Made by a program: the position numbers and the translations under genes. 64,000 bases of DNA from Flavimaribacter sp024343425 (GTDB lineage: Bacteria > Pseudomonadota > Alphaproteobacteria > Rhizobiales > Rhizobiaceae), in assembly GCA_965227645.1 (NCBI GenBank), contig OZ245773.1, forward strand, positions 2,356,001 through 2,420,000. Direction: 5' to 3'. Below are positions 17,275 to 27,064 of the stretch, one piece after another (position 1 is the first letter of the stretch; every line of letters starts with the position of its first letter). The notes below the pieces were generated by a model that was given only the letters and a program-made list of their open reading frames with translations, had not been told where the DNA came from and made no database searches.

Positions 17275-18246
17275 TCAGGACTGTGACAATATCCAGTTGA
17301 GCGAAGTGCGCCAGTCTATCATGCGGATGGGCGTGCCGTGGCCGCCAGTCTCGAACAAAACAAAGCGCACAGGATAATCCGGTCTTGCCTGTCTGGTCCT
17401 GTCGTAGAGTTGATATTGCTGCCGCCAGGGATAGACGCTGTCCTGGCTTCCATGAGCCAGCAGCAGCGGCCTGGAATAACGAAAAGCCTCGCTTTGAAGA
17501 AACCGGTCGTCCCGCTGGCCGCCGAGGATGATCATGCCGGCAAGTCGTGGCGCCAGAGCTGCTTCGTGGGCGGCGCGCCAGCAAAGCTGGCTTCCCATCG
17601 AGCCGCATGCCAGCACGATCGGCGCATTGGGAGATGTCTTCGCGATATGGTCGACCAGCGACAACAATCCCCGATAACCGCCGTCGGAAAAATCGGGGAA
17701 ACTGGGAGCGTAATAAACGCCGCCATTGTTGACGGCGAGGTTCTTCAACCTGTTGAAATTGCCGCCAAAGGACCAGTCATTCACGCCGAGCCGCCTGTCC
17801 CCGCCCCTGCCATGCACGAAGATTATCGCGAACCGTGCGCGCGACGCCTTTCCTATCTCGTAGGTCTCCAGGGTCTGGCCGTCTGACTTGAGGTCGAACT
17901 TTCGCTGCTGCCGATTGGGTTTAAGCGAAACATACCGGCGCTGGACGCGGCGCTCCGGAACCTGATCTCTTTTATTGATATCCCGTAGTTCCTGATAGTC
18001 GACTTTCATGAAGCCGCCATTGTCCTGCAATTCCAGAACTCCGGGATAGGCGAACAGATCGTCCTTGTACGGTTTCAAAGGCCCGGAGGCCGCCTGGGTA
18101 TCCGAAACGATTCGAACCGCAAGGAGAAAAGCCGCCGCCAAGACGACAAACGCAGCAAAATTTCCTCTCTTTTTCAGTTTCATAGCCAAGGAATTGACCA
18201 AAATACGCAACGTTTCTCGTTGAAACTTCCCCTCAGCGGATGACAT
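17275..18246 (-). CDS. Secreted or membrane-anchored alpha/beta hydrolase
   Basis: A 323-residue hydrolase-fold protein. A hydrophobic segment (FAAFVVLAAAFLLAVRIV, residues about 30-47) follows a basic stretch and acts as signal peptide or anchor. The oxyanion region is IIFVHGRGGDRR; the nucleophile Ser lies in ACGSMGSQ; Asp lies in HGSQDSVYP and His in TGGHGTP, so the triad is complete. ATG 18246 has an AGGA eight bases upstream; ATG 18183 would still keep the hydrophobic segment. It ends 26 bp before lysR. The substrate cannot be told. Confidence 0.8.
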   Translation of the reverse strand: MSSAEGKFQRETLRILVNSLAMKLKKRGNFAAFVVLAAAFLLAVRIVSDTQAASGPLKPYKDDLFAYPGVLELQDNGGFMKVDYQELRDINKRDQVPERRVQRRYVSLKPNRQQRKFDLKSDGQTLETYEIGKASRARFAIIFVHGRGGDRRLGVNDWSFGGNFNRLKNLAVNNGGVYYAPSFPDFSDGGYRGLLSLVDHIAKTSPNAPIVLACGSMGSQLCWRAAHEAALAPRLAGMIILGGQRDDRFLQSEAFRYSRPLLLAHGSQDSVYPWRQQYQLYDRTRQARPDYPVRFVLFETGGHGTPIRMIDWRTSLNWILSQS

Positions 18247-18307
18247 CCCCTGATTCCTGCTTTACTTTAAGCAGCGTCAAGAGATCGTCGCAAGGCGGTC
18301 TTGCATC

Positions 18308-18492
18308 ATCCGCGGGAGAGAGCGCCGCTGGCCGGCGCCGCCGAAGGGGAAAATGCCCATAATCTCTCAGGCCAAAGGACCGTGGAATGATTGACACTCT
18401 GGAAAGTCGGAACTGCCGTTCCGCGCCGAAGGTGTAAGCGCCGCCGACAGAGATCCGGTTGCGCAAGTCTCTCAGGCTCCAGACAGAGGGGC
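18308..18492 (+). ncRNA. Tandem glycine riboswitch upstream of gcvT
   Basis: Two consecutive glycine aptamers are visible. The first runs from GGGAGAG (18314-18320) through GCCGAAGGGG to ATCTCTCAGGCCAAAGGACC. The second starts at about 18393 with CACTCTGGAAAG, passes GCCGAAGGTGTAAGC and ends with TCTCAGGCTCCAGACAGAGG. These are the conserved cores of the tandem glycine riboswitch (gcvT motif). It sits about 50 bp upstream of gcvT on the same strand, and as usual probably switches the cleavage operon on when glycine is in excess. Confidence 0.93.
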
Positions 18493-18542
18493 ACGTGTTC
18501 CATGCATCTGCATGGGGGTGTGCAACTGTGTCCGGAGCCAGA

Positions 18543-19649
18543 ATGACAAAATCGCTACCATTATCAGCTTTGCATGAGGCGGAATCCGCCCGATTCGGCC
18601 CGTTTGCGGGCTATTCCATGCCGATTTCCTATCCTCTCGGGGTGATGAAAGAGCATCTGCACACGCGATCGGACGCCGGCCTGTTCGACATTTCACACAT
18701 GTCGCACATCGAGGTCGAAGGCCCGGACGCCGGTCGGTTCATCGCCCACGCCTGCCCTTATCACGCGGGCGATCAGGCTATCGGCACAGGACGCTACACC
18801 TACATGCTGAATGAGACAGGCGGCATGATCGACGACCTCATCGTCAGCCGCCTTTCGGACTCCTGCTATCTCGTCGTTGCGAATGGCGCCTGCGCCGACA
18901 AGGATCTTGCGCACCTCCAGGCGCTCGCCGCGGATTTCGACGTCTCAGTAAGCCATAGACCGCGCGTCTTTCTTGCGCTGCAGGGGCCAAAAGCAGCGGA
19001 AGTCCTGTCGCGTTATCTGCCGGAAGCCAGTTCACTGACCTTCATGCAAGTGCTTGTAACCGACGCATCCATGTTTGTGTCCCGATCCGGCTATACCGGA
19101 GAAGACGGGTTCGAAATCGCAATCGATCCGGGCGCAGACGCAATCGCGTTCGCCGAGACCCTTGCGAAGGAACCGGAAGTCGAATGGATCGGGCTTGGCG
19201 CGCGCGACAGTCTGCGTATCGAGGCAGGTCTGCCGCTCTATGGACAGGATATGGATGAAACCGTGGATCCGATAACGGCGGGCCTCGTATGGGCCATTCC
19301 GAGGGATTTGCGGACCGGCGGCGCCTATATCGGCGCCAAGGCGATTGCCGAACACATCGAAGCTGGCGCTGACCGCAAGAAATGCGGACTGGCGCCCGAG
19401 GGCAAAGCGCCCGTGCGGGGAGACGTGTTGCTCTATGATAGCGACAGCGGTGAGGCCTCTGAAATCGGCGTCGTCACTTCGGGCGGCTTCGGCCCTTCCT
19501 GCGGGCATCCCGTCGCTATTGCCAGCGTCGACCGCGCCTACTCTGTTGGCGACACGGTCTATGCCGACGTTCGCGGGCGAAAACTCGCCTGCACGCTTCA
19601 GAAACTTCCATTCGTTCCACACAAATACAAAAGGGGAAAAGAGCAATGA
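18543..19649 (+). CDS. gcvT: Aminomethyltransferase (glycine cleavage T-protein)
   Basis: Transfers the methylene group from the aminomethyl-lipoyl H-protein to tetrahydrofolate and releases ammonia. The start MTKSLPLSALHEAESARFGP gives a 368-residue protein of normal length; the longer frame from 18459 runs through the riboswitch. Motifs include DISHMSHIEVEGPDA near residue 55, a catalytic-Asp-like MIDDLIV, SGYTGEDGFEI and ARDSLRIEAGLPLYGQD. Its TGA overlaps the gcvH ATG (ATGA). Confidence 0.96.
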   Translation: MTKSLPLSALHEAESARFGPFAGYSMPISYPLGVMKEHLHTRSDAGLFDISHMSHIEVEGPDAGRFIAHACPYHAGDQAIGTGRYTYMLNETGGMIDDLIVSRLSDSCYLVVANGACADKDLAHLQALAADFDVSVSHRPRVFLALQGPKAAEVLSRYLPEASSLTFMQVLVTDASMFVSRSGYTGEDGFEIAIDPGADAIAFAETLAKEPEVEWIGLGARDSLRIEAGLPLYGQDMDETVDPITAGLVWAIPRDLRTGGAYIGAKAIAEHIEAGADRKKCGLAPEGKAPVRGDVLLYDSDSGEASEIGVVTSGGFGPSCGHPVAIASVDRAYSVGDTVYADVRGRKLACTLQKLPFVPHKYKRGKEQ

Positions 19650-20014
19650 GCAAAGTCTATTACACGGAAGATCATGAATGGATTCGCCTGGAAGGCGACG
19701 AGGCCGTGGTCGGCATCACCGATTACGCCCAGGATCAGCTTGGCGACATCGTTTTTGTCGAACTGCCGGAAGCCGGCAGCAAGGTTGCGAAGGAAGACCC
19801 CTTTATCGTGGTTGAGTCAGTCAAGGCCGCCTCGGACGTCTATGCTCCGGTAAGTGGTGAAGTTCTGGCGGTCAATGAAGCACTGTCTGGCGAGCCGGCG
19901 CTTATCAATTCCGGCGCAGAGGGAGACGGCTGGCTGGTGCGCATGCGGATCGACGACGTCTCGCAACTTGAAAACCTGATGGACGCTGACGCCTACAAGG
20001 CGTCGGTCGCGTAA
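19646..20014 (+). CDS. gcvH: Glycine cleavage system H-protein
   Basis: The lipoylated carrier that shuttles the aminomethyl arm between the P, T and L proteins. The 122-residue length is normal. The lipoyl-accepting Lys60 is in VVESVKAASDVYAP. The N-terminal segment YYTEDHEWIRLEGDEAVVGI is canonical. It is coupled to gcvT by a 4-bp overlap and followed after 14 bp by gcvP. Confidence 0.98.
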   Translation: MSKVYYTEDHEWIRLEGDEAVVGITDYAQDQLGDIVFVELPEAGSKVAKEDPFIVVESVKAASDVYAPVSGEVLAVNEALSGEPALINSGAEGDGWLVRMRIDDVSQLENLMDADAYKASVA

Positions 20015-20028
20015 GGAGCCACACCGAC

Positions 20029-22848
20029 ATGCTTTCCAAGACTGGCGCCCCCGCCAAAGACACCCGTTTTGCGGCCCGACATATCGGTCCGGACGACAAT
20101 GACATACGGAAAATGCTGGCCACCATCGGCGTTCCGTCCATCGAGACCCTGATTGGTCAGACCATCCCGGAAAGCATTCGGTTCAAGGGCGCGCTCGACC
20201 TGCCCGCGCCCGTTTCAGAACAGGACGCCCTCCATGAACTGAAAATGCGGCTGGAAAGCAACGTTGTCGCGCGCAGCAATATCGGACAGGGATATTACGG
20301 ATGCCACGTCCCCCCCGTCATCCAGCGCAATCTCTTCGAAAATCCTGCATGGTACACGGCCTACACGCCTTATCAGCCCGAGATCAGCCAGGGCCGCCTG
20401 GAAATGCTGTTCAATTTCCAGACGCTGGTGAGCGAGTTGACGGGGCTTCCGATCGCCAACGCATCGCTTCTCGACGAGGCGACTGCGGTCGCCGAGGCGG
20501 CCGGCATTGCGTGGAGACACCATCGCATGAAGCGCCAGAAGATTGCGGTCGCCAATCGCCTGCATCCGCAATCACGCACGGTGCTGGAAACCCGGATGGC
20601 GCCGCACGGAGTGGAAATCGTCGCAGACGCGATTTCCGAGGATATGGCGGCTGTGATCATATCATGGCCAGACACGCTGGGCTGTTTCGATGATGTCGGC
20701 GAAATTGTCAAACAGGCCAGGGACATGGATGTGGTTGTGATTGTTGCAACAGATCCACTTGCCCTGACCGTGCTTGATCCGCCAGGCGCCTGGGGCGCAG
20801 ACATCGTGATCGGGTCCGCGCAACGCTTTGGCGTGCCCATGGGTTTCGGCGGCCCTCACGCGGCCTATATCGCGGTGACTGAAAAGCTGACGCGACTGAT
20901 GCCGGGCCGGCTTGTCGGCGAGTCCGTCGACACAGAAGGCCGTCCCGCCTATCGCCTCGCGCTGCAAACACGCGAACAGCACATTCGTCGCGACAAGGCC
21001 ACCTCCAATATTTGCACAGCCCAGGCGCTGCTGGCGAATATGGCCGCCGCTTTCGCCATCTGGCACGGTCCTGACGGACTGCAGACGATCGCCCGGCACG
21101 CCGCCGCAATGGCAAGCCGCTTTGCCGAATCCGTAACCGCAGCTGGTTACGCGCTATACGGCGCAGCGTTTTTCGACACTGTCACCGTACACGCGCCGGG
21201 AAAGGCGCAGGCTCTGTGCGATGCGGCGGAAGAACACGGCTACCTTCTGCGCTTTGTTGATGCGAACCACGTCTCTGTCGCCTTTGACGAAACGAGCAGC
21301 GACTGCGATCTTGATGCGCTGTGCCAGATATTCGGATGCACGACCGTTGAGAACTCCGGTTCACGCTTGCCAGAATCTGTGCGCAGTCAGCCCTGGCTGA
21401 CACAGCCGATCTTTCACGCGATCCGTTCCGAAACAGACATGATGCGCTATCTGCGCAAACTTGCAGACAAGGATCTCGCGCTCGACCGCGCGATGATTCC
21501 CCTTGGCTCCTGCACGATGAAGCTCAACGCCGCGGCTGAAATGATGCCCGTCAGTTGGGAAAAAGTCGCTAACATTCATCCCTTCGCGCCCGATCGGCAT
21601 GTCGAGGGATATCGCGCTATGGTCGACGACCTCGACCGGTGGCTGTCGGAAATCACCGGCTTTGCGAAAGTCTCCTTGCAGCCCAATGCCGGCAGCCAGG
21701 GAGAATTCGCCGGGCTCCTCGCCATAAGCAAATATCACCAGTCCCGTGGCGAGGATCACAGAGACATATGTCTTATTCCCTCCTCCGCACACGGAACGAA
21801 CCCCGCCAGCGCTTCCATGGCCGGCATGCGGATTGTCGTCGTCAAATGCACAGACAGCGGAGATATCGACCTTGAAGACCTGAAGTCGAAAGCGGATCAG
21901 TTTTCTGACAATCTGGCCGCGTTGATGATCACCTATCCATCGACCCACGGCGTGTTCGAGGAAAGCGTCAGGGATATCTGCGATATCGTTCATGCTCATG
22001 GCGGACAGGTCTATTTCGACGGCGCCAATCTGAATGCCATGACGGGCCTCGCGCGGCCCTGCGATATCGGCGCCGATGTCTGCCACATGAACCTGCACAA
22101 AACGTTCTGCATACCGCATGGCGGCGGCGGACCAGGTGTCGGCCCGATCGGCGTCGCCGAGCATCTTGTTCCCTTTCTGCCAGGCGATCCCCTCAACGAC
22201 GAGAGCGGCGCAGTTGCGGCGACGCGTTATGGCAGCGCTTCCATACTTCCCATTTCCTGGATGTATATCCGCATGATGGGCGCCGAAGGGCTGAAATCGG
22301 CGGCCGAGACAGCCATTCTGTCGGCGAACTACATCGCTAAAAGGCTGGATGACGGATACAAGGTTCTGTTTCGCGGCAAGCGTGGTCGCGTAGCTCACGA
22401 ATGCATCGTCGACACCCGCCCCTTCAAGGACAGCGCAGGCGTCAGCGTCGAGGATGTCGCCAAGCGCCTGATCGACTACGGCTTCCATGCGCCGACCATG
22501 TCATGGCCGGTGGCAGGCACGCTGATGATAGAGCCGACAGAATCCGAGCCGCTAGGCGAAGTCGACCGGTTCTGTGACGCCATGCTCGCCATTCGCGAGG
22601 AAATCCGGAAGATCGAAGTTCAGGAGTGGAGCCGCGAGGATAATCCGCTCGTCAACGCGCCGCATACGGCCCAGGGAGCATTGGTCAATGACTGGGCGCA
22701 CGGCTACGATCGTCAGTTTGCTGTAGCGCCCGCCGGCGTCGATCAGTTTGCCTCCAAATACTGGCCGCCGGTGTCCCGGGTCGACAATGTCTATGGGGAC
22801 CGCAATCTCGTTTGCACTTGTCCACCGCTGGAGCAACTAGCAAGCTGA
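20029..22848 (+). CDS. gcvP: Glycine dehydrogenase (decarboxylating), single-chain P-protein
   Basis: A PLP enzyme that decarboxylates glycine and loads the residue onto GcvH. At 939 residues it is the single-chain form, both homologous halves being fused. The PLP-binding Lys691 lies in MNLHKTFCIPHGGGGPG. Other hallmarks are RHIGPDDNDI at the N-terminus, GYYGCHVPPVI, AYTPYQPEISQGRLE, MIPLGSCTMKLNA and SSAHGTNPASA. It completes the riboswitch-controlled gcvTHP unit. The lipoamide dehydrogenase (L-protein) is not in the window. Confidence 0.98.
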   Translation: MLSKTGAPAKDTRFAARHIGPDDNDIRKMLATIGVPSIETLIGQTIPESIRFKGALDLPAPVSEQDALHELKMRLESNVVARSNIGQGYYGCHVPPVIQRNLFENPAWYTAYTPYQPEISQGRLEMLFNFQTLVSELTGLPIANASLLDEATAVAEAAGIAWRHHRMKRQKIAVANRLHPQSRTVLETRMAPHGVEIVADAISEDMAAVIISWPDTLGCFDDVGEIVKQARDMDVVVIVATDPLALTVLDPPGAWGADIVIGSAQRFGVPMGFGGPHAAYIAVTEKLTRLMPGRLVGESVDTEGRPAYRLALQTREQHIRRDKATSNICTAQALLANMAAAFAIWHGPDGLQTIARHAAAMASRFAESVTAAGYALYGAAFFDTVTVHAPGKAQALCDAAEEHGYLLRFVDANHVSVAFDETSSDCDLDALCQIFGCTTVENSGSRLPESVRSQPWLTQPIFHAIRSETDMMRYLRKLADKDLALDRAMIPLGSCTMKLNAAAEMMPVSWEKVANIHPFAPDRHVEGYRAMVDDLDRWLSEITGFAKVSLQPNAGSQGEFAGLLAISKYHQSRGEDHRDICLIPSSAHGTNPASASMAGMRIVVVKCTDSGDIDLEDLKSKADQFSDNLAALMITYPSTHGVFEESVRDICDIVHAHGGQVYFDGANLNAMTGLARPCDIGADVCHMNLHKTFCIPHGGGGPGVGPIGVAEHLVPFLPGDPLNDESGAVAATRYGSASILPISWMYIRMMGAEGLKSAAETAILSANYIAKRLDDGYKVLFRGKRGRVAHECIVDTRPFKDSAGVSVEDVAKRLIDYGFHAPTMSWPVAGTLMIEPTESEPLGEVDRFCDAMLAIREEIRKIEVQEWSREDNPLVNAPHTAQGALVNDWAHGYDRQFAVAPAGVDQFASKYWPPVSRVDNVYGDRNLVCTCPPLEQLAS

Positions 22849-22981
22849 CGTGCGGTCTCGCCGCCTGCCTGGATAGTCTGCGCGCCAACTCTTCGCCAAA
22901 ACGCCTGCAATTCGTATTGCGGTTGCTCTGTCGGCATCGTTAAATGACGCCGAAGTGCGGTTTTGGCGAGGAGATTTGCAA

Positions 22982-24157
22982 ATGAGTGCGAGAACAGGCC
23001 GTGTGCAGGCGGTCGCCCGGCGCTATGTCGAAATGGGCGCCTATCCGTCAATAGAATGGCTGGTGCGTATCGACGGTCAGGAGTGGATTCGCGGGAGTGT
23101 TGGACAGGCGGATCCGGTGAACGGCGTCGCGGTTCCGGATAAAGCGATCTACAGGCTGTATTCCATGACCAAGCCGGTGATTTCGTCTATTGCGATGATG
23201 CTGATCGAGGAAGGCAAACTCCGACTGTACGATGCTGTCGCAAGCTACCTGCCCGATTTTGCGTCGATGGACATCATTGATCCGGATGGCGCCTTGCGTC
23301 CCGCAAAACGGGTCATGCTGCTTGAACATCTTCTTACCCACAGGTCCGGACTGACCTACGGTTTTTTACCCGGCTGCGCCGCCGCTAAACGCTATCGGGA
23401 GGCCAAGCTCGGCATTTCTGCGCCGCCGCTGAAGGAGATGATCGACACTATTGCGAGTCTGCCACTGGCCTTCGAACCCGGCAGTGAATGGCGTTATTCA
23501 GTGGCGACGGACGTCGTGGCGCGAATCATCGAAATCGTCGAGGGAAAGCCGTTGCAGGACATTGTAGCGGACAGAATTCTCAAACCTCTTAACTTGTCCG
23601 ATACCGGTTTTACCGTGACGGAAGACAAACGTGATCGCCTGATGCCGGTATTCGGTCGTGAAGATCTCGACGGCTTGATGAACTTTCCAGACGGACCGCA
23701 ACAACTTATTCCGGTGGATGTTTCGCCGCATTACCCCGTTGACGATGCGAACTTCGCGCGCGGCGGTTACGGGCTCTATTCGACCGCCGACGATTACGCG
23801 CAGATTGGCGAGTTCCTGATGTCGGGCGTGAGCCAGTCCGGAGACACGCTCCTGTCGCGACACATGGTCAACATGATGTGGACAAACCGTATTCCCGCAC
23901 GCCAGATGCCGCTTTCCATCGGACCCATTCCCCTGCCCGGCTACGGTTTCACGCTCGCCGGCCGCGTCATGGCTGATCCGATGAACGCCATGGGTCTGAC
24001 TGGACCAAAGGAATGCGGCTGGTCAGGCGCCGCAGGCACCTTCCACTGGAACGATCCGGACGAGAAAATGGTGGGCGTCGTCATGACTCAATATCTCGGC
24101 TCGAGATATCCGCTTGCGGACGAGATGCGAACGGCGGTCTATCAGGCGCTTCCCTGA
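22982..24157 (+). CDS. Class C beta-lactamase-fold serine hydrolase
   Basis: A 391-residue protein of the beta-lactamase/DD-peptidase/esterase family (PF00144 type). The nucleophile is Ser61 in SMTK (SxxK). The second motif is RYSVATDV, where Tyr-Ser-Val replaces YxN, as in esterase-like members. The third region is GWSGAAGT. No signal peptide is visible, so a cytoplasmic esterase is more likely than a true beta-lactamase. The start at 22982 has the SD gaggaga; the frame from 22955 has none. Its 3' end overlaps lpxB by 16 bp, tail to tail. Confidence 0.85.
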   Translation: MSARTGRVQAVARRYVEMGAYPSIEWLVRIDGQEWIRGSVGQADPVNGVAVPDKAIYRLYSMTKPVISSIAMMLIEEGKLRLYDAVASYLPDFASMDIIDPDGALRPAKRVMLLEHLLTHRSGLTYGFLPGCAAAKRYREAKLGISAPPLKEMIDTIASLPLAFEPGSEWRYSVATDVVARIIEIVEGKPLQDIVADRILKPLNLSDTGFTVTEDKRDRLMPVFGREDLDGLMNFPDGPQQLIPVDVSPHYPVDDANFARGGYGLYSTADDYAQIGEFLMSGVSQSGDTLLSRHMVNMMWTNRIPARQMPLSIGPIPLPGYGFTLAGRVMADPMNAMGLTGPKECGWSGAAGTFHWNDPDEKMVGVVMTQYLGSRYPLADEMRTAVYQALP

Positions 24158-25350
24158 TTTTTGCCTTTTACAAGATCACAGACCACCTCGGCGGCAAGGT
24201 CCGCCGATGGCCGCTCGGTTTGCATCTTCTCGCGCACCAGATCGAAGTCCCGAAGCATCTGGCTTCTCTCAATCGTATTGTCGATGAGACGCTCGATCCT
24301 GCGCGCAATCAAACCCGGTCGGAGGCTTTCATTGATGTATTCATTGACCACCGGATAGTCGGCTATGAAGTTTGGCAGCGCCGCAGTCCACGCTGTGACC
24401 CGATTGATCAAAAGTCGGGCAACTCCATCGAGCCTGTAAATGGAAACGCACGGAATACCGGCAAGCGCAAGTTCCAGGAGCACGGTTCCGGAAGCCGCGA
24501 TCGCCGCATCGGCGCGCGCAAGGGCTGAGTTCTTCGCTTCCGCATGAACCACCACTTCAGGCGACGTGCTCCACCCTTTCGTCTGCCGCTCGATTTCATC
24601 GACAATGCGCGGCAAGGTTGGAATGACGAAGCGGATGTTTTTCTTGCGCGCCGCCAGAATTTCTGCGCAGCGCTCCAGATCAGGCATAAGCGAGCGGACC
24701 TCGCCTTTTCGTGAACCAGGCAGGATAAGGCAAACCTTTTCCGCATCATCGCCGGACACAGTTCCACTCTCTGCCCGATTTCGTCTTCCGGCCTGCTCCG
24801 AGGCGATGGCCAAAAGCGACGAGTCACCGGCCAACCTGTGGCCGACATAGGTCAGCGGAGGCCCGCCAAGTTCAGCGAGAAATTCCTTCTCGAATGGATA
24901 GACCGCAAGAACGTGGTCTACATACGCTGTCATGGCCTGCGCCCGCTCCGGCTTCCAGGCCCAAACGGTCGGGCATACGTAATTGACGATGGGTAAATCA
25001 GGCAACCGTTTGCGAATAGCGGCGGCCACCCTGTGAGTGAAGGCAGGACTGTCGATAATGACAAGCACATCGGGGCGCGCGGCGACGATGGCGGCGATCG
25101 TTGACCGTATGCGCATGGCGAGCCGCGGCAAGCTGGAGAGGACCGCGCTGTAGCCGATGATCGAGAGCTCCTGGAAATCGAAAATGGACTCCAATCCCTG
25201 TTCAATCATCGCGGGTCCGCCAACCCCGACGAGGTCCACAGGCCTGTCCAGTCGCCGCTTGAGGGCGGTGATCAAGTCCGCGCCGAGATTGTCTCCGGAA
25301 ACCTCACCAGCAACAATTGCCAGCTTGAACGGCGTCGCTCCCATGTTCAT
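24142..25350 (-). CDS. lpxB: Lipid-A-disaccharide synthase
   Basis: A glycosyltransferase (GT19) that joins UDP-2,3-diacylglucosamine and lipid X to make the lipid A disaccharide at the inner membrane. Of 402 residues, the N-terminus has LAIVAGEVSGDNLGADLI and VGVGGPAMIEQGLESIFDF. Central NYVCPTVWAWKPERAQ and AASGTVLLELALAGIPCV are characteristic. The start overlaps the lpxI stop as ATGA; a second ATG two codons downstream is possible. It is the last gene of the lpx cluster here. Confidence 0.96.
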   Translation of the reverse strand: MNMGATPFKLAIVAGEVSGDNLGADLITALKRRLDRPVDLVGVGGPAMIEQGLESIFDFQELSIIGYSAVLSSLPRLAMRIRSTIAAIVAARPDVLVIIDSPAFTHRVAAAIRKRLPDLPIVNYVCPTVWAWKPERAQAMTAYVDHVLAVYPFEKEFLAELGGPPLTYVGHRLAGDSSLLAIASEQAGRRNRAESGTVSGDDAEKVCLILPGSRKGEVRSLMPDLERCAEILAARKKNIRFVIPTLPRIVDEIERQTKGWSTSPEVVVHAEAKNSALARADAAIAASGTVLLELALAGIPCVSIYRLDGVARLLINRVTAWTAALPNFIADYPVVNEYINESLRPGLIARRIERLIDNTIERSQMLRDFDLVREKMQTERPSADLAAEVVCDLVKGKNQGSA

Positions 25351-26252
25351 TTCGATCCATAAACTCGGCCGTCGGGCGTTTCCTCTCGGCCAATTCCGAC
25401 AATGAAAACGCCAGTCTCGTTCGCCAGATCGACCGTCTGCTCCCGTTCCAGCACCAGCGAGCGGCCTGCTTCCACGGCCACGCCTGACAACCCCGCCCGT
25501 ACAATATTCTCGATAGTGGTCGTCCCGATTGACGGAAGATCTGCGCGTTCATCCTGCTGAGGCTTGCAGAACTTAACCAGCGCTCCCTTCTTCGTAGCCG
25601 ATATGCGTCCGGTTCTTCGAAGCTCTGCAACGCGTTCAATCATCGCGTCGGTTCCTTCCGCGCCCTCGAGCGCGACAATCCTTCCGGACACTGCGACAGC
25701 ACCCTGTCCTACATCCAGTCGACCAAGCGCGAGGGCTCCCTTCCGGGCCGCTTCAATGTTCTTCCAGTCAGTCCTGTTCGGCTTTTTTCTTGTCAACGGT
25801 CCGGTCGTGGCGAGCAGGTCGGGAATAACCTCCTGGGCGCCGACAACTCTGCAATCTTCACTCTCGATGAGGCGGATGACGAGGCGGAGCAGTTTGTCGT
25901 CGCCCCCGCTGAAAAGCGTTTTCACCATGGCCGGCAATTTCGACACCAGCCGGAACGGTATTCGCACTTCGGAAAGTTCGGGGCGGCGATTGACGCCGCC
26001 CGACATCACGACGCGGTCAATGGCATTGTCCCGCAGGATCTGATGGAGTTGCGCAACGCTGGCTAGGCCGATGAAGGTATGATCGTAATCCGAGACCTCT
26101 TCACCCGTTTCGCCTGTAAGCGCAATGATGTAAGGGTCTTCGCCGGCTCGGCGCGCGGCGGCGGCGACATCGAATGGAAGACGTCCGCGTCCGGCGATGA
26201 TAGCCAGGCGACCATTCGGCGCAACCTGGGTATCGGTCGGAGACACGACCAT
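25347..26252 (-). CDS. lpxI: UDP-2,3-diacylglucosamine pyrophosphatase LpxI
   Basis: Makes lipid X from UDP-2,3-diacylglucosamine, replacing LpxH in alphaproteobacteria. The 301-residue protein is a DUF1009/LpxI member: RLAIIAGRGRLPFDVAAAAR at the start, a central KPNRTDWKNIEAARKGA, and in the C-terminal half GTDAMIERVAELR, KFCKPQQDERADLPSIG and GLSGVAVEAGRS. The start overlaps the lpxA stop (TGATG) and its end overlaps lpxB (ATGA). The full order lpxD-fabZ-lpxA-lpxI-lpxB is thus one coupled unit. Confidence 0.94.
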   Translation of the reverse strand: MVVSPTDTQVAPNGRLAIIAGRGRLPFDVAAAARRAGEDPYIIALTGETGEEVSDYDHTFIGLASVAQLHQILRDNAIDRVVMSGGVNRRPELSEVRIPFRLVSKLPAMVKTLFSGGDDKLLRLVIRLIESEDCRVVGAQEVIPDLLATTGPLTRKKPNRTDWKNIEAARKGALALGRLDVGQGAVAVSGRIVALEGAEGTDAMIERVAELRRTGRISATKKGALVKFCKPQQDERADLPSIGTTTIENIVRAGLSGVAVEAGRSLVLEREQTVDLANETGVFIVGIGREETPDGRVYGSK

Positions 26253-27064
26253 CAGTTCCTTCTGTTTTTCGCCGCCGACGACAGTCCTCGATGACTGTCC
26301 GCCTCGATAAACTCGAAGAGATCGTCAAGCACTTCGACGCCCTGATAATCGGGCTTGATGCGTTTCAATATTTCATTGATCGGCGCATCGCCGCTGAACA
26401 GCAGCTTGTAGACGCGGCGAACCGCGTGAATATCAGATTTGGAAATCCCCGAACGGGTCATTCCAATGACATTCAGCCCGCCCAGAATGCCTGGGTTTCC
26501 ATTCAGCATACCGTAGGGAATGACATCGTTCGAACAGGCCGCCAGCCCGCCGACGAATGCGTGATGGCCGATCCTGCAGAACTGATGCGCCGCAGCGCCG
26601 CCGCCCATGATTACCCGGTCTCCGACAACCACATGTCCGCCAAGCATGACGTTGTTGGAAAGGATCACATTGGAGCCAATGTGACAGTCGTGGGCGACAT
26701 GGGCGTAGGCTAGAAACAGGGAATTGTCGCCAACGGTTGTCTTGCCGCCGGCGTCCGGCATTCCGGTGTGCATCGTCACGCCTTCGCGGATCGTGCATCC
26801 ACTGCCGATGATCAATTCCGTATCTTCACCCTTGTAATGTACATTCTGGGGCTCGGCGCCCAGCACCGCGCCGGGAAAGATGCGCGTTCCGGCGCCGATT
26901 GTTGTTCGGCCGAGGATTGAGATATGATTCATGACCTCAATATTGTCCGCCAGCGTAACGCGTGAACCGATATGACAAAAAGGTCCGACGCTTACATTGT
27001 CGCCGATGGAAGCTCCGTCCTCGATGATCGAGGACGGGTGAATTCTTGCAGATGCCGAAATCAT
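26252..27064 (-). CDS. lpxA: Acyl-[ACP]-UDP-N-acetylglucosamine O-acyltransferase
   Basis: First enzyme of lipid A synthesis; transfers an R-3-hydroxyacyl chain to UDP-GlcNAc. The 270-residue protein is built of hexapeptide repeats from residue 5 (IHPSSIIEDGASIGDNVSVG) to about 190. The catalytic His lies in AYAHVAHDCHIGSNV, and NVMLGGHVVVGD follows. A helical C-terminal domain (RVYKLLFSGDAPI) follows the repeats. The start at 27064 overlaps the fabZ TAA by one base (TAATG); the ORF running upstream to 27292 is spurious. Confidence 0.97.
   Translation of the reverse strand: MISASARIHPSSIIEDGASIGDNVSVGPFCHIGSRVTLADNIEVMNHISILGRTTIGAGTRIFPGAVLGAEPQNVHYKGEDTELIIGSGCTIREGVTMHTGMPDAGGKTTVGDNSLFLAYAHVAHDCHIGSNVILSNNVMLGGHVVVGDRVIMGGGAAAHQFCRIGHHAFVGGLAACSNDVIPYGMLNGNPGILGGLNVIGMTRSGISKSDIHAVRRVYKLLFSGDAPINEILKRIKPDYQGVEVLDDLFEFIEADSHRGLSSAAKNRRN

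Noticed and set aside
22982..24157. True beta-lactamase (antibiotic resistance)
   Set aside because: No signal peptide and the YxN motif is YSV; an esterase-like role is more likely.
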